DNA of 64,000 bases, taken from assembly GCF_002157875.1 (NCBI RefSeq), contig NZ_CP021376.1:2116501-2180500 (forward strand), read 5' to 3'. Under the pieces are notes generated by a model. The model saw only the letters and a program-made list of their open reading frames with translations. It searched no databases and had not been told where the DNA came from. Shown piece by piece: positions 20,097 to 29,534 of this stretch (positions are counted from its first letter, which is position 1; every line of letters starts with the position of its first letter). The position numbers were made by a program, and so were the translations under genes. This DNA is from Oceanisphaera avium (GTDB lineage: Bacteria > Pseudomonadota > Gammaproteobacteria > Enterobacterales > Aeromonadaceae).

Positions 20097-20232
20097 TTAA
20101 CTCACGCTTGTCGTGCGCTTATTTGATTAAAGCGCTGAATTTGGCCGTATTTCGTTTACAGTTGGCAACGGTTCATGAGTCGGTTTATCCCATGTTCCAC
20201 CATAAGATGATTATTTTTGGAGGTCGAAATCC

Positions 20233-21642
20233 ATGTCAATAGACACCGTACTGGACATGATAAAGGAACACGATGTTAAATTCATCGATTTACGCTTTAC
20301 CGACATCAAAGGTAAGGAACAGCATATCAGCTTTCCGGTTGGTCAGGTAAACGACGACTTCTTTGAAGAAGGCAAAATGTTCGATGGCTCTTCTATGCCG
20401 GCATGGAAAACCATTCATGAATCAGACATGGTATTAATGCCCGACCCTAGCTCCGCCGTCTTAGACCCCTTCACCGACGACAGCACTCTCATTATTCGCT
20501 GTGATATTTTAGAGCCGGGTACTATGCTCGGCTATGACCGTGACCCACGTTCTATTGCGCGACGCGCCGAAGAATATTTAAGCAGTACTGGCATAGCAGA
20601 TACGGTGCTCATTGGCCCAGAGCCCGAGTTCTTCTTATTTGATGATGTGCGCTTTCATACGGATATGGCCGGTAGCTTTTTTAAAGTGGATGACATTGAA
20701 GCTAAGTGGAATTCTGGCCGCGAATACGAAGGGGGCAATAAAGGCCACCGCCCCGGTGTAAAAGGCGGCTACTTTCCCGTAGCCCCCATCGACTCTTCCC
20801 AAGATATCCGCTCTGCCATGTGTTTAGTCATGGAAGAAATGGGGTTAGTCGTGGAAGCGCATCACCACGAAGTCGCCACTGCCGGCCAAAATGAAATTGC
20901 GTGTAAATTTAATACGCTGACTCTTAAAGCGGATGAAATACAAATTTATAAATACGTGGTGCACAACGTAGCCCATGCCTTTAATAAAACCGCTACCTTT
21001 ATGCCCAAGCCATTAGTGGGCGATAACGGCTCCGGTATGCACGTGCATCAGTCATTAGCTAAAAATGGCGTTAATTTATTTTCTGGCGATCTATACGGTG
21101 GCATGTCACAAATGGCGCTGTACTACATTGGCGGTATTATTAAACATGCCCGCGCCCTCAACGCCATTACTAACCCAGCCACTAACTCTTATCGGCGCTT
21201 AGTCCCTGGCTTTGAAGCACCCGTAATGCTGGCTTATTCGGCTCGTAACCGCTCGGCATCGATTCGTATTCCTTTGGTTAACTCGCCTAAAGCGCGGCGC
21301 ATCGAGACGCGTTTTCCCGATCCGGCGGCTAATCCTTATTTATGCTTTTCTGCGCTGCTCATGGCCGGCTTAGATGGCATTCAAAATAAAATTAGCCCAG
21401 GCGATGCCATGGATAAAGACTTATATGATTTGCCGCCTGAAGAAGCGGCTGAAATTCCTACCGTCGCGACGTCACTCGATATGGCCTTGGATTATTTGGA
21501 TGAAGATCGCGAATTTTTAACTCGCGGTGGCGTCTTTAGTGATGAGTTTATTGATGCCTTTATTAAGATGAAGCGCGCAGAAGCACAAACCATTAATATG
21601 GCCGTGCATCCGCTAGAGTACGATCTTTATTATTCCGTATAA
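20233..21642 (+). CDS. glnA: Glutamine synthetase, type I
   Basis: ATP-dependent ligation of ammonia to glutamate, the main ammonium-assimilation enzyme; cytosolic dodecamer. 469 residues, same as E. coli. Visible are the N-terminal beta-grasp domain, [11 protein letters not shown], the metal and substrate motifs GPEPEFFLF and [32 protein letters not shown], and the adenylylation loop [11 protein letters not shown] with Tyr at codon 398 (Tyr397 of the mature E. coli enzyme), so activity is probably tuned by GlnE. Transcription is under sigma-54 and NtrC. A strong terminator follows, and ntrBC is not adjacent: three leftward genes intervene. Confidence 0.98.
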   Translation: MSIDTVLDMIKEHDVKFIDLRFTDIKGKEQHISFPVGQVNDDFFEEGKMFDGSSMPAWKTIHESDMVLMPDPSSAVLDPFTDDSTLIIRCDILEPGTMLGYDRDPRSIARRAEEYLSSTGIADTVLIGPEPEFFLFDDVRFHTDMAGSFFKVDDIEAKWNSGREYEGGNKGHRPGVKGGYFPVAPIDSSQDIRSAMCLVMEEMGLVVEAHHHEVATAGQNEIACKFNTLTLKADEIQIYKYVVHNVAHAFNKTATFMPKPLVGDNGSGMHVHQSLAKNGVNLFSGDLYGGMSQMALYYIGGIIKHARALNAITNPATNSYRRLVPGFEAPVMLAYSARNRSASIRIPLVNSPKARRIETRFPDPAANPYLCFSALLMAGLDGIQNKISPGDAMDKDLYDLPPEEAAEIPTVATSLDMALDYLDEDREFLTRGGVFSDEFIDAFIKMKRAEAQTINMAVHPLEYDLYYSV

Positions 21643-21670
21643 CAAAGCTGTCAGTTAAAGATAAAATCAA

Positions 21671-21698
21671 ACCCCGAGCCAAAAGCTCGGGTTTTTTT
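21671..21698 (+). terminator. Terminator of glnA
   Basis: CCCGAGC (21673) and GCTCGGG (21685) form a stem with loop CAAAA followed by T7. Confidence 0.92.
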
Positions 21699-21710
21699 AT
21701 TGGCTGACCG

Positions 21711-22733
21711 CTACCCGGTGGACACCACTTCATAGCGCGTAGAAGGAAACAGATTTAAGATTTTATGCACTAAATACACGCAGCACAGCGTCACTAAGAT
21801 AGCGATGGTCATGGAGCTCATGCGATATAAGGCGCTATAAACTAAGTCATGCTCTGGCGATATATATTGGCCAAACAAAATACCCGTGGTGGTTAAGCCA
21901 GCAAAACCAATCCCTGAGATCCCTTCTTTAACATGCCAGCGCGCAAACACCATGGCGCACAGCCAAAACGACATGCTTAGTAATACCAAGTTATGATAAT
22001 GACTATAGAGAAAGACTTGCGTTAATAAGCCTAATCCACAGCCTAGCAGAGTCCCGATACAGCGCATTTTCCCCGACTCTACCGCACCCATAAAGCTCAT
22101 GGGGAATAACACTAACACCGTGGCTACCTGTGCCGACAGCGAGTCCACTAAATCAACAGATTGAAACACCACAAAACTGATGGTGGCCACAATGGCGCCT
22201 AATAAGGCCTGGTGGCGGATGACGTTAGCACTTTTAGCCGGTCTAACAACAGCAGTAGGTGGCTCGATATTAGGTAAGAAGGCATAAGCAATATACGCCA
22301 AGGCTACCGACATCACAGAGGCCATAATATTCATGACTGCCATGTCGGTCAGACCAAAGTGCTCATAGCTAGAAAAATGCAGCATAATACTTAAGCTAAC
22401 ACAGCCCGAAGCGCCAAATAGCATCATAGGGCCTTTAGCCATCAGCATAAAACGACTTAAAAACAACAAAAACACCACTACAGTAAATGCCGGCGGCCAG
22501 TTGTGTAATAAGCTGGGTAATATCATGATCTCGAGCGAGGTTAACAGTGAAGAGCCTATAAACTGCAGCGCAATAAAACGATTCAATACTGGGATCATCC
22601 CCAGAAGCAGCATAGGATAAACCGTAAAAAACACGCCAAAATTCCAGTTCATCAACTTAGTCAGTAACAGCCCAGTTGCACTGGCAAACGCCACTCTAAA
22701 GCATATTCTGAGCTTATCTTGTGTTAACTCCAT
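21711..22733 (-). CDS. DUF2955 / FUSC-like inner-membrane efflux component
   Basis: 340-residue membrane protein with about ten hydrophobic segments in two halves, like the fusaric-acid-resistance (FUSC/AaeB) pumps but shorter and lacking a clear large cytosolic domain; it fits the DUF2955 family that I recall pairing with HlyD adaptors. It lies 24 bases after the HlyD-family gene, third in a marR-hlyD-DUF2955 operon. The likely role is export of aromatic acids or other organic anions; substrate is not determinable. There is no outer-membrane channel gene in the cassette. Its stop lies 13 bases beyond the glnA terminator, which on this strand has no T-run. Confidence 0.82.
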   Translation of the reverse strand: MELTQDKLRICFRVAFASATGLLLTKLMNWNFGVFFTVYPMLLLGMIPVLNRFIALQFIGSSLLTSLEIMILPSLLHNWPPAFTVVVFLLFLSRFMLMAKGPMMLFGASGCVSLSIMLHFSSYEHFGLTDMAVMNIMASVMSVALAYIAYAFLPNIEPPTAVVRPAKSANVIRHQALLGAIVATISFVVFQSVDLVDSLSAQVATVLVLFPMSFMGAVESGKMRCIGTLLGCGLGLLTQVFLYSHYHNLVLLSMSFWLCAMVFARWHVKEGISGIGFAGLTTTGILFGQYISPEHDLVYSALYRMSSMTIAILVTLCCVYLVHKILNLFPSTRYEVVSTG

Positions 22734-22757
22734 TGGTTTCTCCGCTAAGACGCTTGC

Positions 22758-23807
22758 TTAATATAAGTAGCGCAGCACACTGACTAGGCGCGCCTGCATA
22801 GCGGCTAAGACATTGAAAAATGGATTATCAATAGGATAAAGCTGCACTGTGGCTTTAGCCCCGGTGGCCAGCTCTGGCCAAGCTTCATCTAGCTCGATAT
22901 TAGTGCGCAGGCGCTGGGCATCACGCACCCAGCGATCTGAGCTTACCGTTTGCGCTAACAGACCATCGGCAGACTCTTGTCCTTCACGCACACCACTGTC
23001 GATGCTAGTAACATGGCCTTTAAACACTTGGCCGGGCAGCGCATCAAACATAATATCTACCGGTGTGCCTCGCGTTACATGGCGCAGACTTTTTTCTCGT
23101 AAATCAGCGCTCACCCAGCTTTGATCAGAAATAAGAGCCAATAATGCTTGCCCTGCATTAGCATGTTGTCCTTGGCGCAATTGTAAATTACCAATACGCC
23201 CAGCTGTTTCAGCGCGCACTTTAGTGCGCGATAAATTCATTTTAGCTTGGCTAAGAGCCACCTCTGCCTGCTGTACGCGAATACCTGCTACCGCTTGCTC
23301 TTGCTTAATTTCTTGCAACTTGGCTCGCGATACGGCGCTGGCTTCTTTGGCTAAGCTCACCTGAGTGTTAGCTTGCTCTAGTTGCTGCAACGACATATGG
23401 CCTAATTTGTGTAAACGCGCAATACGCGCAGCTTCGCGCCCTTGCTCGGTGGCTTGCAGCTTACTTTGCTGCAACTCAGCATTAATCTCGGCTAAGCTGG
23501 ACACAGATTTTTGCTGTTCTGATTGGGCTTGGCGCAGCGCTAGCTCACTGCGTTGAACGGCCAGCAAGTAATCGCTGTCGTCCAAAGAAAATAACAACTC
23601 TCCTGGCTCTACATGCTGATTATTCACCACATACACTTTATCCACCTGCCCTGAGAGGCGCGTCGACACGGGAATAACATAGCGCTGAATACGCGCCTCT
23701 GTGGTCATCGGCATATAGTTGTCGGCTAGCACAAAATAGAAAAATAAAATAAAAAAAACGGTCAGTGCTATTTTAACCCAGCGGGTAAAGCTCTGTTCTG
23801 GTGTCAT
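22758..23807 (-). CDS. HlyD/EmrA-family membrane fusion protein
   Basis: 349-residue periplasmic adaptor. One N-terminal membrane helix (about 12-29, ALTVFFILFFYFVLADNY), a biotinyl-lipoyl-like half (VIPVSTRLSGQVDKVYVVNNQHVEPGELLF), a long alpha-hairpin coiled coil (about 80-180), the second lipoyl half (TAGRIGNLQLRQGQHANAGQALLAL) and a beta-barrel domain. Partner of the DUF2955 protein downstream; the marR stop is seven bases upstream of its start. Resembles EmrA/YibH/AaeA-type adaptors. Confidence 0.9.
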   Translation of the reverse strand: MTPEQSFTRWVKIALTVFFILFFYFVLADNYMPMTTEARIQRYVIPVSTRLSGQVDKVYVVNNQHVEPGELLFSLDDSDYLLAVQRSELALRQAQSEQQKSVSSLAEINAELQQSKLQATEQGREAARIARLHKLGHMSLQQLEQANTQVSLAKEASAVSRAKLQEIKQEQAVAGIRVQQAEVALSQAKMNLSRTKVRAETAGRIGNLQLRQGQHANAGQALLALISDQSWVSADLREKSLRHVTRGTPVDIMFDALPGQVFKGHVTSIDSGVREGQESADGLLAQTVSSDRWVRDAQRLRTNIELDEAWPELATGAKATVQLYPIDNPFFNVLAAMQARLVSVLRYLY

Positions 23808-23814
23808 TCGTGCC

Positions 23815-24249
23815 TCAATTGCTCTTATGCTTAGTTAGCTGCTGCAGGTTATGCTGGATCTGCTCGGCGATGCGGGTAAATTCTGCTATTTCTTGCTCAC
23901 TTAAGCCCGCCAACACTTGAGCTCGAGTTTCATCTAAGACGCTGTCCATTTCCATCACTAGCTCAGTAGCTGCAGACGCTAAATGTACCGTCTTGCCGCG
24001 GCGATCTTTTTCACAGTGGCGCCGCTCTATCAGCTTTAAACTTTCTAAGCCATCGAGGGTGCGCACCAGTGAAGGACTTTCTACTCCTACCAGGCGCGCT
24101 AATTGATGCTGTTGCATGCCATCTTCATATTTTAGATGACTTAGCGTTATCCAGCGGCTTTGAGTTAAGCCTAAGGGCTTTAATCGTTCATCGTTTACCG
24201 TACGCCACTGGCGCACTAAGCTGGCTAAAATCATTCCTAGCGTCTTCAT
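23815..24249 (-). CDS. MarR-family transcriptional regulator
   Basis: 144-residue winged-helix dimeric repressor. The DNA-binding part is near residues 30-95 (LTQSRWITLSHLKYEDGMQQHQLARLVGVESPSLVRTLDGLESLKLIERRHCEKDRRGK), with the wing Asp-Arg-Arg motif DRRGK typical of MarR/SlyA. It heads the efflux operon and most likely represses it from palindromes 14-50 bases upstream of its start; a phenolic or other aromatic ligand is the usual inducer. Confidence 0.93.
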   Translation of the reverse strand: MKTLGMILASLVRQWRTVNDERLKPLGLTQSRWITLSHLKYEDGMQQHQLARLVGVESPSLVRTLDGLESLKLIERRHCEKDRRGKTVHLASAATELVMEMDSVLDETRAQVLAGLSEQEIAEFTRIAEQIQHNLQQLTKHKSN

Positions 24250-24262
24250 GCCTTCCCTCTTT

Positions 24263-24299
24263 GATAGTTAGCATGCTAATTATATTTTAGCTAACTATC
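24263..24299. promoter_or_regulatory. Candidate MarR operator
   Basis: GATAGTTAGC (24263-24272) is repeated inverted as GCTAACTATC (24290-24299). Inside, TTAGCATGCTAA is a perfect 12-bp palindrome and TTAGCTAA another, typical MarR-type half-site arrangements. It sits immediately upstream of marR, where a repressor would block the operon promoter. Confidence 0.7.
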
Positions 24300-24373
24300 T
24301 CGAGCAATGTTTTTTTATTTTATTCGCTTTCCGACACCGCATTAGCCAAGACACGCCCGCTAAATAGCCCTAA

Positions 24374-24402
24374 ACTATCTGCACCACTTTGGTGCAGATA
24401 GT
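24374..24402. promoter_or_regulatory. NtrC-binding palindrome upstream of ntrB
   Basis: ACTATCTGCACC-ACTTT-GGTGCAGATAGT is a perfect dyad with 12-base arms; the core TGCACC-N5-GGTGCA exactly matches the NtrC consensus. It ends 27 bases before the ntrB ATG, a position suited to autorepression of ntrBC as known for E. coli glnLp. No T-run follows, so it is not a terminator. Confidence 0.87.
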
Positions 24403-24429
24403 GTTAATACCTCCCCCACTAAGGCAGTT

Positions 24430-25566
24430 ATGCAAAAAACGTCAAAATCTACTCCCACATTAGCAAACTTGCTCGCTTCATCTGCGCTGCTTGATAATTT
24501 ATTAACCGGAGTGTTAGTGGTAGATAGTGCATTGAAGATCCACTTAGCGAATGCCGCAGCCAGGCAGTTCTTTGCCCTCACCCCGCGGCGTTTGCAACAA
24601 GCCAATTTGGCGTTAGTTGATAAAGACTTAGCCCTCGATATTTCTTTGGACTTAGCACGGATACGCCAAGCCATTACCCAAGAGCACAGCTTTAGTGACA
24701 GTGAAGTACTGCTAGTAAGTAAAGGGCAACGCCACTGGGTACAGGTAAGCGTAACGCCACTTGGCACTGAGCAAGGGCTGGCCTTAATTGAAGTGCACTT
24801 AGTGGATCAGCAAAAAAAAATTAGCCAAGAACTGCAACAGCGCACGCAACAACAAGCGGCGCGCGAGCTAGTTCGAGCGCTAGCGCATGAAATTAAAAAT
24901 CCACTCGCTGGCTTGCGCGGTGCAGCGCAGCTATTAGAGCGAGCGCTGGTGCAAGAGGAACTTAAAGAGTTTACTCAGCTTATTATTGGCCAAGCGGATC
25001 GCTTATCTAAGCTGGTAGACAGATTACTGGGCCCACAACAAGTGCGCACCTATCAAGCAGAAAATGTGCATTGTGTCTTAGAGCGGGTCTCTGGGCTAAT
25101 GCAACTTGCCATCAGCCCAGAGATTGAGCTCAGTCGCGATTACGACCCCAGTATTCCCGAATTAATCATGGATGCCGAGCAATTAGAACAAGCCTTTCTC
25201 AATGTGGTACAAAATGCCGCTCAAGCTCTGATGGGCGAGCAAAGCCTCGATTGCCGCGTAAACAAAAAGAAAAAAATCACTCTAAAAACTCGTATCGCCC
25301 ATCATGTTTTGCTCCAAGGGCAGCTACATCGTTTAGTGGCAGAAATTCGTATTATCGATAATGGTCCTGGCGTACCTTTAGAGCTTAGGGATACTTTATT
25401 TTATCCACTGGTCAGCGGGCGCCCACAGGGCACGGGGTTAGGCTTATCGCTGGCACAAGATATTATTCAACAGCACCAGGGTCAGATTGCGCTACAAAGT
25501 AGCGTAGGCCATACCGAATTTATAATTTACCTGCCCCTTAAGCACTCACTTTCCCCTGAAAATTAA
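24430..25566 (+). CDS. glnL: Nitrogen regulation sensor histidine kinase NtrB
   Basis: Cytosolic kinase/phosphatase for NtrC, controlled by PII. 378 residues against about 349 in E. coli. N-terminal PAS domain (about 20-125, LLDNLLTGVLVVDSALKIHLANAAARQFF), HisKA with the phospho-accepting His in ALAHEIKNPLAGLRGAAQLL, and an ATPase domain with N-box (FLNVVQNAAQAL), DNGPGVP and GTGLGLSLAQDII. An extended Lys-rich stretch (NKKKKITLKTR) in the ATPase domain accounts for part of the extra length. AAGG precedes the ATG. ntrC starts 11 bases downstream. Confidence 0.96.
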   Translation: MQKTSKSTPTLANLLASSALLDNLLTGVLVVDSALKIHLANAAARQFFALTPRRLQQANLALVDKDLALDISLDLARIRQAITQEHSFSDSEVLLVSKGQRHWVQVSVTPLGTEQGLALIEVHLVDQQKKISQELQQRTQQQAARELVRALAHEIKNPLAGLRGAAQLLERALVQEELKEFTQLIIGQADRLSKLVDRLLGPQQVRTYQAENVHCVLERVSGLMQLAISPEIELSRDYDPSIPELIMDAEQLEQAFLNVVQNAAQALMGEQSLDCRVNKKKKITLKTRIAHHVLLQGQLHRLVAEIRIIDNGPGVPLELRDTLFYPLVSGRPQGTGLGLSLAQDIIQQHQGQIALQSSVGHTEFIIYLPLKHSLSPEN

Positions 25567-25577
25567 CGAAGAAAACC

Positions 25578-26981
25578 ATGACTGCAACTGTTTGGATAGT
25601 AGAAGATGATGAGGGCATTCGCTGGGTATTAGAGCGCGCGCTCGCGCAAGCTAAATTAAGCTGTCGAAGCTTTAGCAACATTCATGATTTTTTAGCTGAC
25701 TGGCTACCTAACAGCGCGCCAGCGCAGGTGGTGTTATGTGATATTCGCCTCCCCGACGGCGATGGATTAAGTCTGCTTAGCCAGCTAAAACAACAGTGCC
25801 CTGAGTTGGCAGTTATTATGATGACGGCTCACTCTGATCTTGATAGCGCCATTAAGGTATATCAAAAAGGGGCATTTGAGTATTTACCTAAACCTTTTGA
25901 TATTGATCACGCCATTGCCTTAGTACAAAAAGCAATTCAGGCCAGTTTTAGCTCTACTCAAGCCGTCTCTGTTAGCACAACCACTCAAGAGCACGGCCGC
26001 ACCATCATTGGTGAAGCGCCCGCGATGCAAGCGGTATTTCGGGCAATTGGCAAACTGGCTAACTCCTCGATGGCAGTGCTTATTAATGGCCAAAGTGGCA
26101 CCGGTAAAGAGTTAGTGGCTAGGGCGCTACACCAGCATAGCCCGCGCGCTACTCGGCCTTTTATTGCGCTAAATATGGCGGCCATCCCTAAAGATCTAAT
26201 TGAGTCTGAACTATTTGGCCACGAGAAAGGCGCCTTTACTGGCGCCCATCAGCGGCGCCAAGGGCGCTTTGAACAAGCCCAGGGTGGCACTTTATTTTTA
26301 GATGAAATTGGCGATATGCCACTCGATGTACAAACTCGTTTATTACGAGTATTAGCCGAGGGACAATTTTACCGTGTGGGTGGGCAGGCCATAGTACAAG
26401 TAAATGTACGCATTATTGCCGCCACTCATCAAGACTTGGCGGTTAAGCTTAGCAGCGGAGAGTTTAGAGAGGATTTATTTCATCGCTTAAATGTCATCCC
26501 GCTGCTGATGCCGCCCTTAACAGAGCGCGCCCAAGATATTCCTGAGCTGGCGGCACATTTCCTTAATCAAGCTGCAAGTGAGCTAGATGTAGCCACGAAA
26601 CGCCTCCACCCTAGTACCCAAGCGCACTTACAAAGGCTACCTTGGCCGGGCAATGTCCGCCAATTAGAAAACTTATGTCGCTGGTTAACGGTCATGGCGC
26701 CCGCGCCTGAGATATTAATCAGCGACTTACCCCAAACGCTACACACTCAGCCAAGCTCTCGCCAAGCTTGTGCTTGGCAGTTGCACTTACAACACTGGGC
26801 AGAGCAAGAATTTAGCCAAGGTCGCCAAGCACTGTTAACTGAGGTACTGCCAGAGGTAGAGCAAATCTTATTAACGTGTGCGCTTAAGCATAGCCAAGGC
26901 CATAAACAAGCAGCCGCTAAATTATTGGGCTGGGGGCGCAATACCTTAACGCGCAAACTGAATGGGAAAGGTGACGGCTAA
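25578..26981 (+). CDS. glnG: Nitrogen regulation response regulator NtrC
   Basis: Sigma-54 enhancer-binding activator. 467 residues. Receiver with acidic pair at 10-11 and phospho-acceptor D55 ([13 protein letters not shown]) and KP in YLPKPFD; AAA+ domain with Walker A GQSGTGKE, the sigma-54-contacting GAFTGA loop, and Walker [11 protein letters not shown]-terminal Fis-type helix-turn-helix ([21 protein letters not shown]). Expected targets here are the sites upstream of glnA and of its own operon. Followed by a strong terminator shared with the convergent hemN. Confidence 0.97.
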   Translation: MTATVWIVEDDEGIRWVLERALAQAKLSCRSFSNIHDFLADWLPNSAPAQVVLCDIRLPDGDGLSLLSQLKQQCPELAVIMMTAHSDLDSAIKVYQKGAFEYLPKPFDIDHAIALVQKAIQASFSSTQAVSVSTTTQEHGRTIIGEAPAMQAVFRAIGKLANSSMAVLINGQSGTGKELVARALHQHSPRATRPFIALNMAAIPKDLIESELFGHEKGAFTGAHQRRQGRFEQAQGGTLFLDEIGDMPLDVQTRLLRVLAEGQFYRVGGQAIVQVNVRIIAATHQDLAVKLSSGEFREDLFHRLNVIPLLMPPLTERAQDIPELAAHFLNQAASELDVATKRLHPSTQAHLQRLPWPGNVRQLENLCRWLTVMAPAPEILISDLPQTLHTQPSSRQACAWQLHLQHWAEQEFSQGRQALLTEVLPEVEQILLTCALKHSQGHKQAAAKLLGWGRNTLTRKLNGKGDG

Positions 26982-27059
26982 GGACAGCGCGCTTTTCTAA
27001 AACATGTCGATATCGGTACTGCTCTTGGCGGGGCTTCTTCACCCAGCTTTACTTAAATA

Positions 27060-27089
27060 AAAACACCGAGCTTAGGGCTCGGTGTTTTC
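27060..27089. terminator. Terminator between ntrC and hemN (convergent)
   Basis: AACACCGAGC (27062) and GCTCGGTGTT (27077) form a 10-bp stem with T-run to the right and A-run to the left; it can serve both ntrC and hemN. Confidence 0.88.
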
Positions 27090-27119
27090 TCTTACTGCAA
27101 ATCTATTGCTTAAGTGGCG

Positions 27120-28490
27120 CTAGATCACTCTGGAGAATTGGCGCATCCGGGTTTCACGGCGCAAGTGCACATCAAAACACATGCAAATATTGCGAATTAA
27201 CAGCTCGCCTTTTAAGGTGACGTTAATATGAGTGTCAGTCATGGTCACTAATTCATCGTCGATAAAAGTTTGCAGCAGCTTAAGGTCTTCAGCAAAATAG
27301 TCAGCAAATACAATATCGTACTCTGCTTCCAGTGGCGCAAATGCTAACTCAAAATCACAAATTAGCGTCTTAATAAGATCACGGCGGATACAGTCATCAG
27401 TATTAAGCGCATAACCCACTGCTTGGGCGTGACCTAGATTATCGAGCTGTGCGTAATACTCTTTTAAGTCTTTATGATTTTGTGAGTAGGCATCACCTAA
27501 CATGCTGATGGCCGATACCCCTAAGCCCAGCAAGTCACACTCACCTTGAGTAGTGTACCCTTGGAAGTTGCGGTGCAACTTACCTTCGCGCTGAGCGATG
27601 GCTAAGGTGTCGTCGGGTAGTGCAAAGTGATCCATGCCAATAAACTGATAGCCCTGCTCGGTTAAAAAGTTAATGCTTTGCTCAAGCATCAGTAACTTAT
27701 TAGCGGGACTTGGCATATCTGCCGGATTAAGCTTGCGCTGGGCGGCAAAACGACTAGGTAAGTGGGCATAGTTAAAGACCGACAACCGCGCGGGTTTTAG
27801 CGCCACAATTTCTTTTAAGGTGTGCTGAAAACTTTCAGGAGTTTGCAGTGGCAAGCCGTAAATTAAATCGAGGTTAGTTGAAGTAAAACCTAACTCGGCG
27901 GCGCGTACCACCAACGCCTTAATAAAGTCGTTGTCTTGCTCGCGGTTCACCATCTGTTGTACCGCTTTATTAAAATCTTGCACCCCTAAGCTGATGCGAT
28001 TAAAGCCCACTTCTTTTAGCACTTCAAGTAGGCTCAGCTCAATTTTTCGCGGATCAATTTCAAGGCTATATTCACCTTGTTCGGCAAAATTAAAATTTTC
28101 ACGTAATAGGCTATTTAAGCGACGAATTTGCGGCTCAGTTAAAAAAGTCGGTGTGCCACCGCCCCAGTGCAGTTGAGTGACGGTACGCCCCGCAAACAGC
28201 GGCGCTAGTCGTTTAATTTCTAACTCTAAATAATCAAGGTAAGGATCGGCTTTACTCTGGTGGCGAGTAATCACCTTATTACAACCGCAGTAGTAACAAA
28301 GCTTATGACAGAAAGGAATATGCACATAAAGTGACAAGGGCCGCTCAGGATAGCGCGCCGCTGCCGCTTCTAACTCCGGCATACCAAAGTTTTCACTAAA
28401 TTCCATTGCCGTTGGATACGAAGTATAACGAGGTCCAGAATAATTGTATTTCTCGATCAGCGCCTGATCCCACTCAATTTGTGCAGTCAT
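27120..28490 (-). CDS. hemN: Oxygen-independent coproporphyrinogen III oxidase
   Basis: Radical-SAM decarboxylase making protoporphyrinogen IX in anaerobic haem synthesis. 456 residues (E. coli 457). The cluster motif is C61-x3-C65-x2-C68-x-C70 (HIPFCHKLCYYCGC), with the preceding YVHIPF strand and the GGGTPTFL glycine motif. HemN itself rather than HemW: full-length with the C-terminal domain and N-terminal tip helix. It follows the DUF2489 gene by 13 bases and so probably shares the yihI operon; GGGGAG precedes the ATG. No clear FNR box was found. Confidence 0.96.
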   Translation of the reverse strand: MTAQIEWDQALIEKYNYSGPRYTSYPTAMEFSENFGMPELEAAAARYPERPLSLYVHIPFCHKLCYYCGCNKVITRHQSKADPYLDYLELEIKRLAPLFAGRTVTQLHWGGGTPTFLTEPQIRRLNSLLRENFNFAEQGEYSLEIDPRKIELSLLEVLKEVGFNRISLGVQDFNKAVQQMVNREQDNDFIKALVVRAAELGFTSTNLDLIYGLPLQTPESFQHTLKEIVALKPARLSVFNYAHLPSRFAAQRKLNPADMPSPANKLLMLEQSINFLTEQGYQFIGMDHFALPDDTLAIAQREGKLHRNFQGYTTQGECDLLGLGVSAISMLGDAYSQNHKDLKEYYAQLDNLGHAQAVGYALNTDDCIRRDLIKTLICDFELAFAPLEAEYDIVFADYFAEDLKLLQTFIDDELVTMTDTHINVTLKGELLIRNICMCFDVHLRRETRMRQFSRVI

Positions 28491-28503
28491 ATTACTCCCC
28501 AGC

Positions 28504-28962
28504 TTAAGCGCTAGGCAGTGTTAAGCCCGACAGCGCTATCGCCTCTGTTTTAATTTGTGCTGCCAACTCTAATTCAAAGCCGGCGCGTTGCATGTCTAAG
28601 CGCATGATCTCATTACGCTTAAAATTATTTCTCGCCTCATGAGTCGGCATATCTTTAACTTTTTCATACAGCTCATATAAACCTGGGTATTCGTTAGCAA
28701 AATCTCGAGGCTCATTAAACTGCAACGCATTCAGTAAATTGGTTAAACGAATCGCGCCTTCAGACGGGTTACATTGCTCTTGGCTAACCGCTAAGGCGAT
28801 AGTACGAATACTATCTAAAATACGCTCATTGCGCACCATTACCGCCTGAGTTTGACGTAAAGCTTGTGCTTTTACTTGTCCTAATAACTTACCCGCATAA
28901 ATAGCGAGCGCTAAAATAATAGCGCCGCCTATTAAGGCGGCAATAACCCATGCTGACATCAT
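28504..28962 (-). CDS. DUF2489 family protein with N-terminal membrane helix
   Basis: 152 residues: a single N-terminal membrane helix (about 6-25, IAALIGGAIILALAIYAGKLL) and a helical soluble part with conserved-looking ECNPSEGAIRLTNLLNAL and EYPGLYELYEKVKDMP segments, matching what I recall of DUF2489. Function unknown. The first of two tandem ATGs overlaps the yihI stop by four bases, and hemN follows 13 bases later, so it is coupled to both. Placement beside hemN is common in marine relatives, which suggests but does not prove a link to haem or to YihI. Confidence 0.8.
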   Translation of the reverse strand: MMSAWVIAALIGGAIILALAIYAGKLLGQVKAQALRQTQAVMVRNERILDSIRTIALAVSQEQCNPSEGAIRLTNLLNALQFNEPRDFANEYPGLYELYEKVKDMPTHEARNNFKRNEIMRLDMQRAGFELELAAQIKTEAIALSGLTLPSA

Positions 28963-29534
28963 GACTTATCTTCCTTATCCTCGTATTGTGCAGGATCAAA
29001 TTCTGTATCCATAAACCGCGTCCACAGATCATCACCTTCATTGGCCTCGTCATCTTCTTCATCCAGCAAGCCTAATTGCTCAAGCAGCTGTTGGTGACGT
29101 GCTAAACGAGCATCTAACCAAGCGCCATCGGCTTTGGCTAACTTTTTACCGGCATCCACTTGGTCTAACAGCGTATTTAATCGCTCATCATTTTCTAGCT
29201 GCTCTAACTCTTGCTCAGGACTTAGAGCTGCGCATTCGTCGATCACTGTTATTTTTGCAACAGGTGCAGGCTTAGTGAATTTTTTTGTCTCAGGCGCATC
29301 CGTGTTGGTAGCCGGGCCGAGAGGAACGGGCTTTTTTGAGCCCAAGCGAGGATCAGTGGGCGCTTGTTTATCTTTATTATGCTCATGAAGCTCAGGCACG
29401 TTTTGTCGAGAGCCGGGCGCTAAGCCTTTACGTTTAGCTTTACGCTGGCGCTCTTTAGTTTGCGCGGCAGTTTCGCGCGTGTTTTTGCTGGCTGCAAGTT
29501 GTCCCGGAGTGCGGGATTTTTTTATGCGTGTCAT
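28959..29534 (-). CDS. yihI: Der GTPase-activating protein YihI
   Basis: Stimulates GTP hydrolysis by the ribosome-assembly GTPase Der. 191 residues, with a basic disordered N-terminus (KKSRTPGQLAASKNTRETAAQTKERQRKAKRKG), a Pro/Lys-rich linker and a highly acidic C-terminus (LGLLDEEDDEANEGDDLW), the typical YihI charge layout. Located next to hemN as in E. coli. Stop overlaps the next gene (ATGA). Confidence 0.93.
   Translation of the reverse strand: MTRIKKSRTPGQLAASKNTRETAAQTKERQRKAKRKGLAPGSRQNVPELHEHNKDKQAPTDPRLGSKKPVPLGPATNTDAPETKKFTKPAPVAKITVIDECAALSPEQELEQLENDERLNTLLDQVDAGKKLAKADGAWLDARLARHQQLLEQLGLLDEEDDEANEGDDLWTRFMDTEFDPAQYEDKEDKS

Noticed and set aside
24374..24402. Intrinsic terminator upstream of ntrB
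   Set aside because: Stem is strong but no T-run follows, and the core is an exact NtrC site.
24375..24767. 130-codon frame opposite ntrB
   Set aside because: Shadow of the PAS domain region; its start lies in coding sequence.
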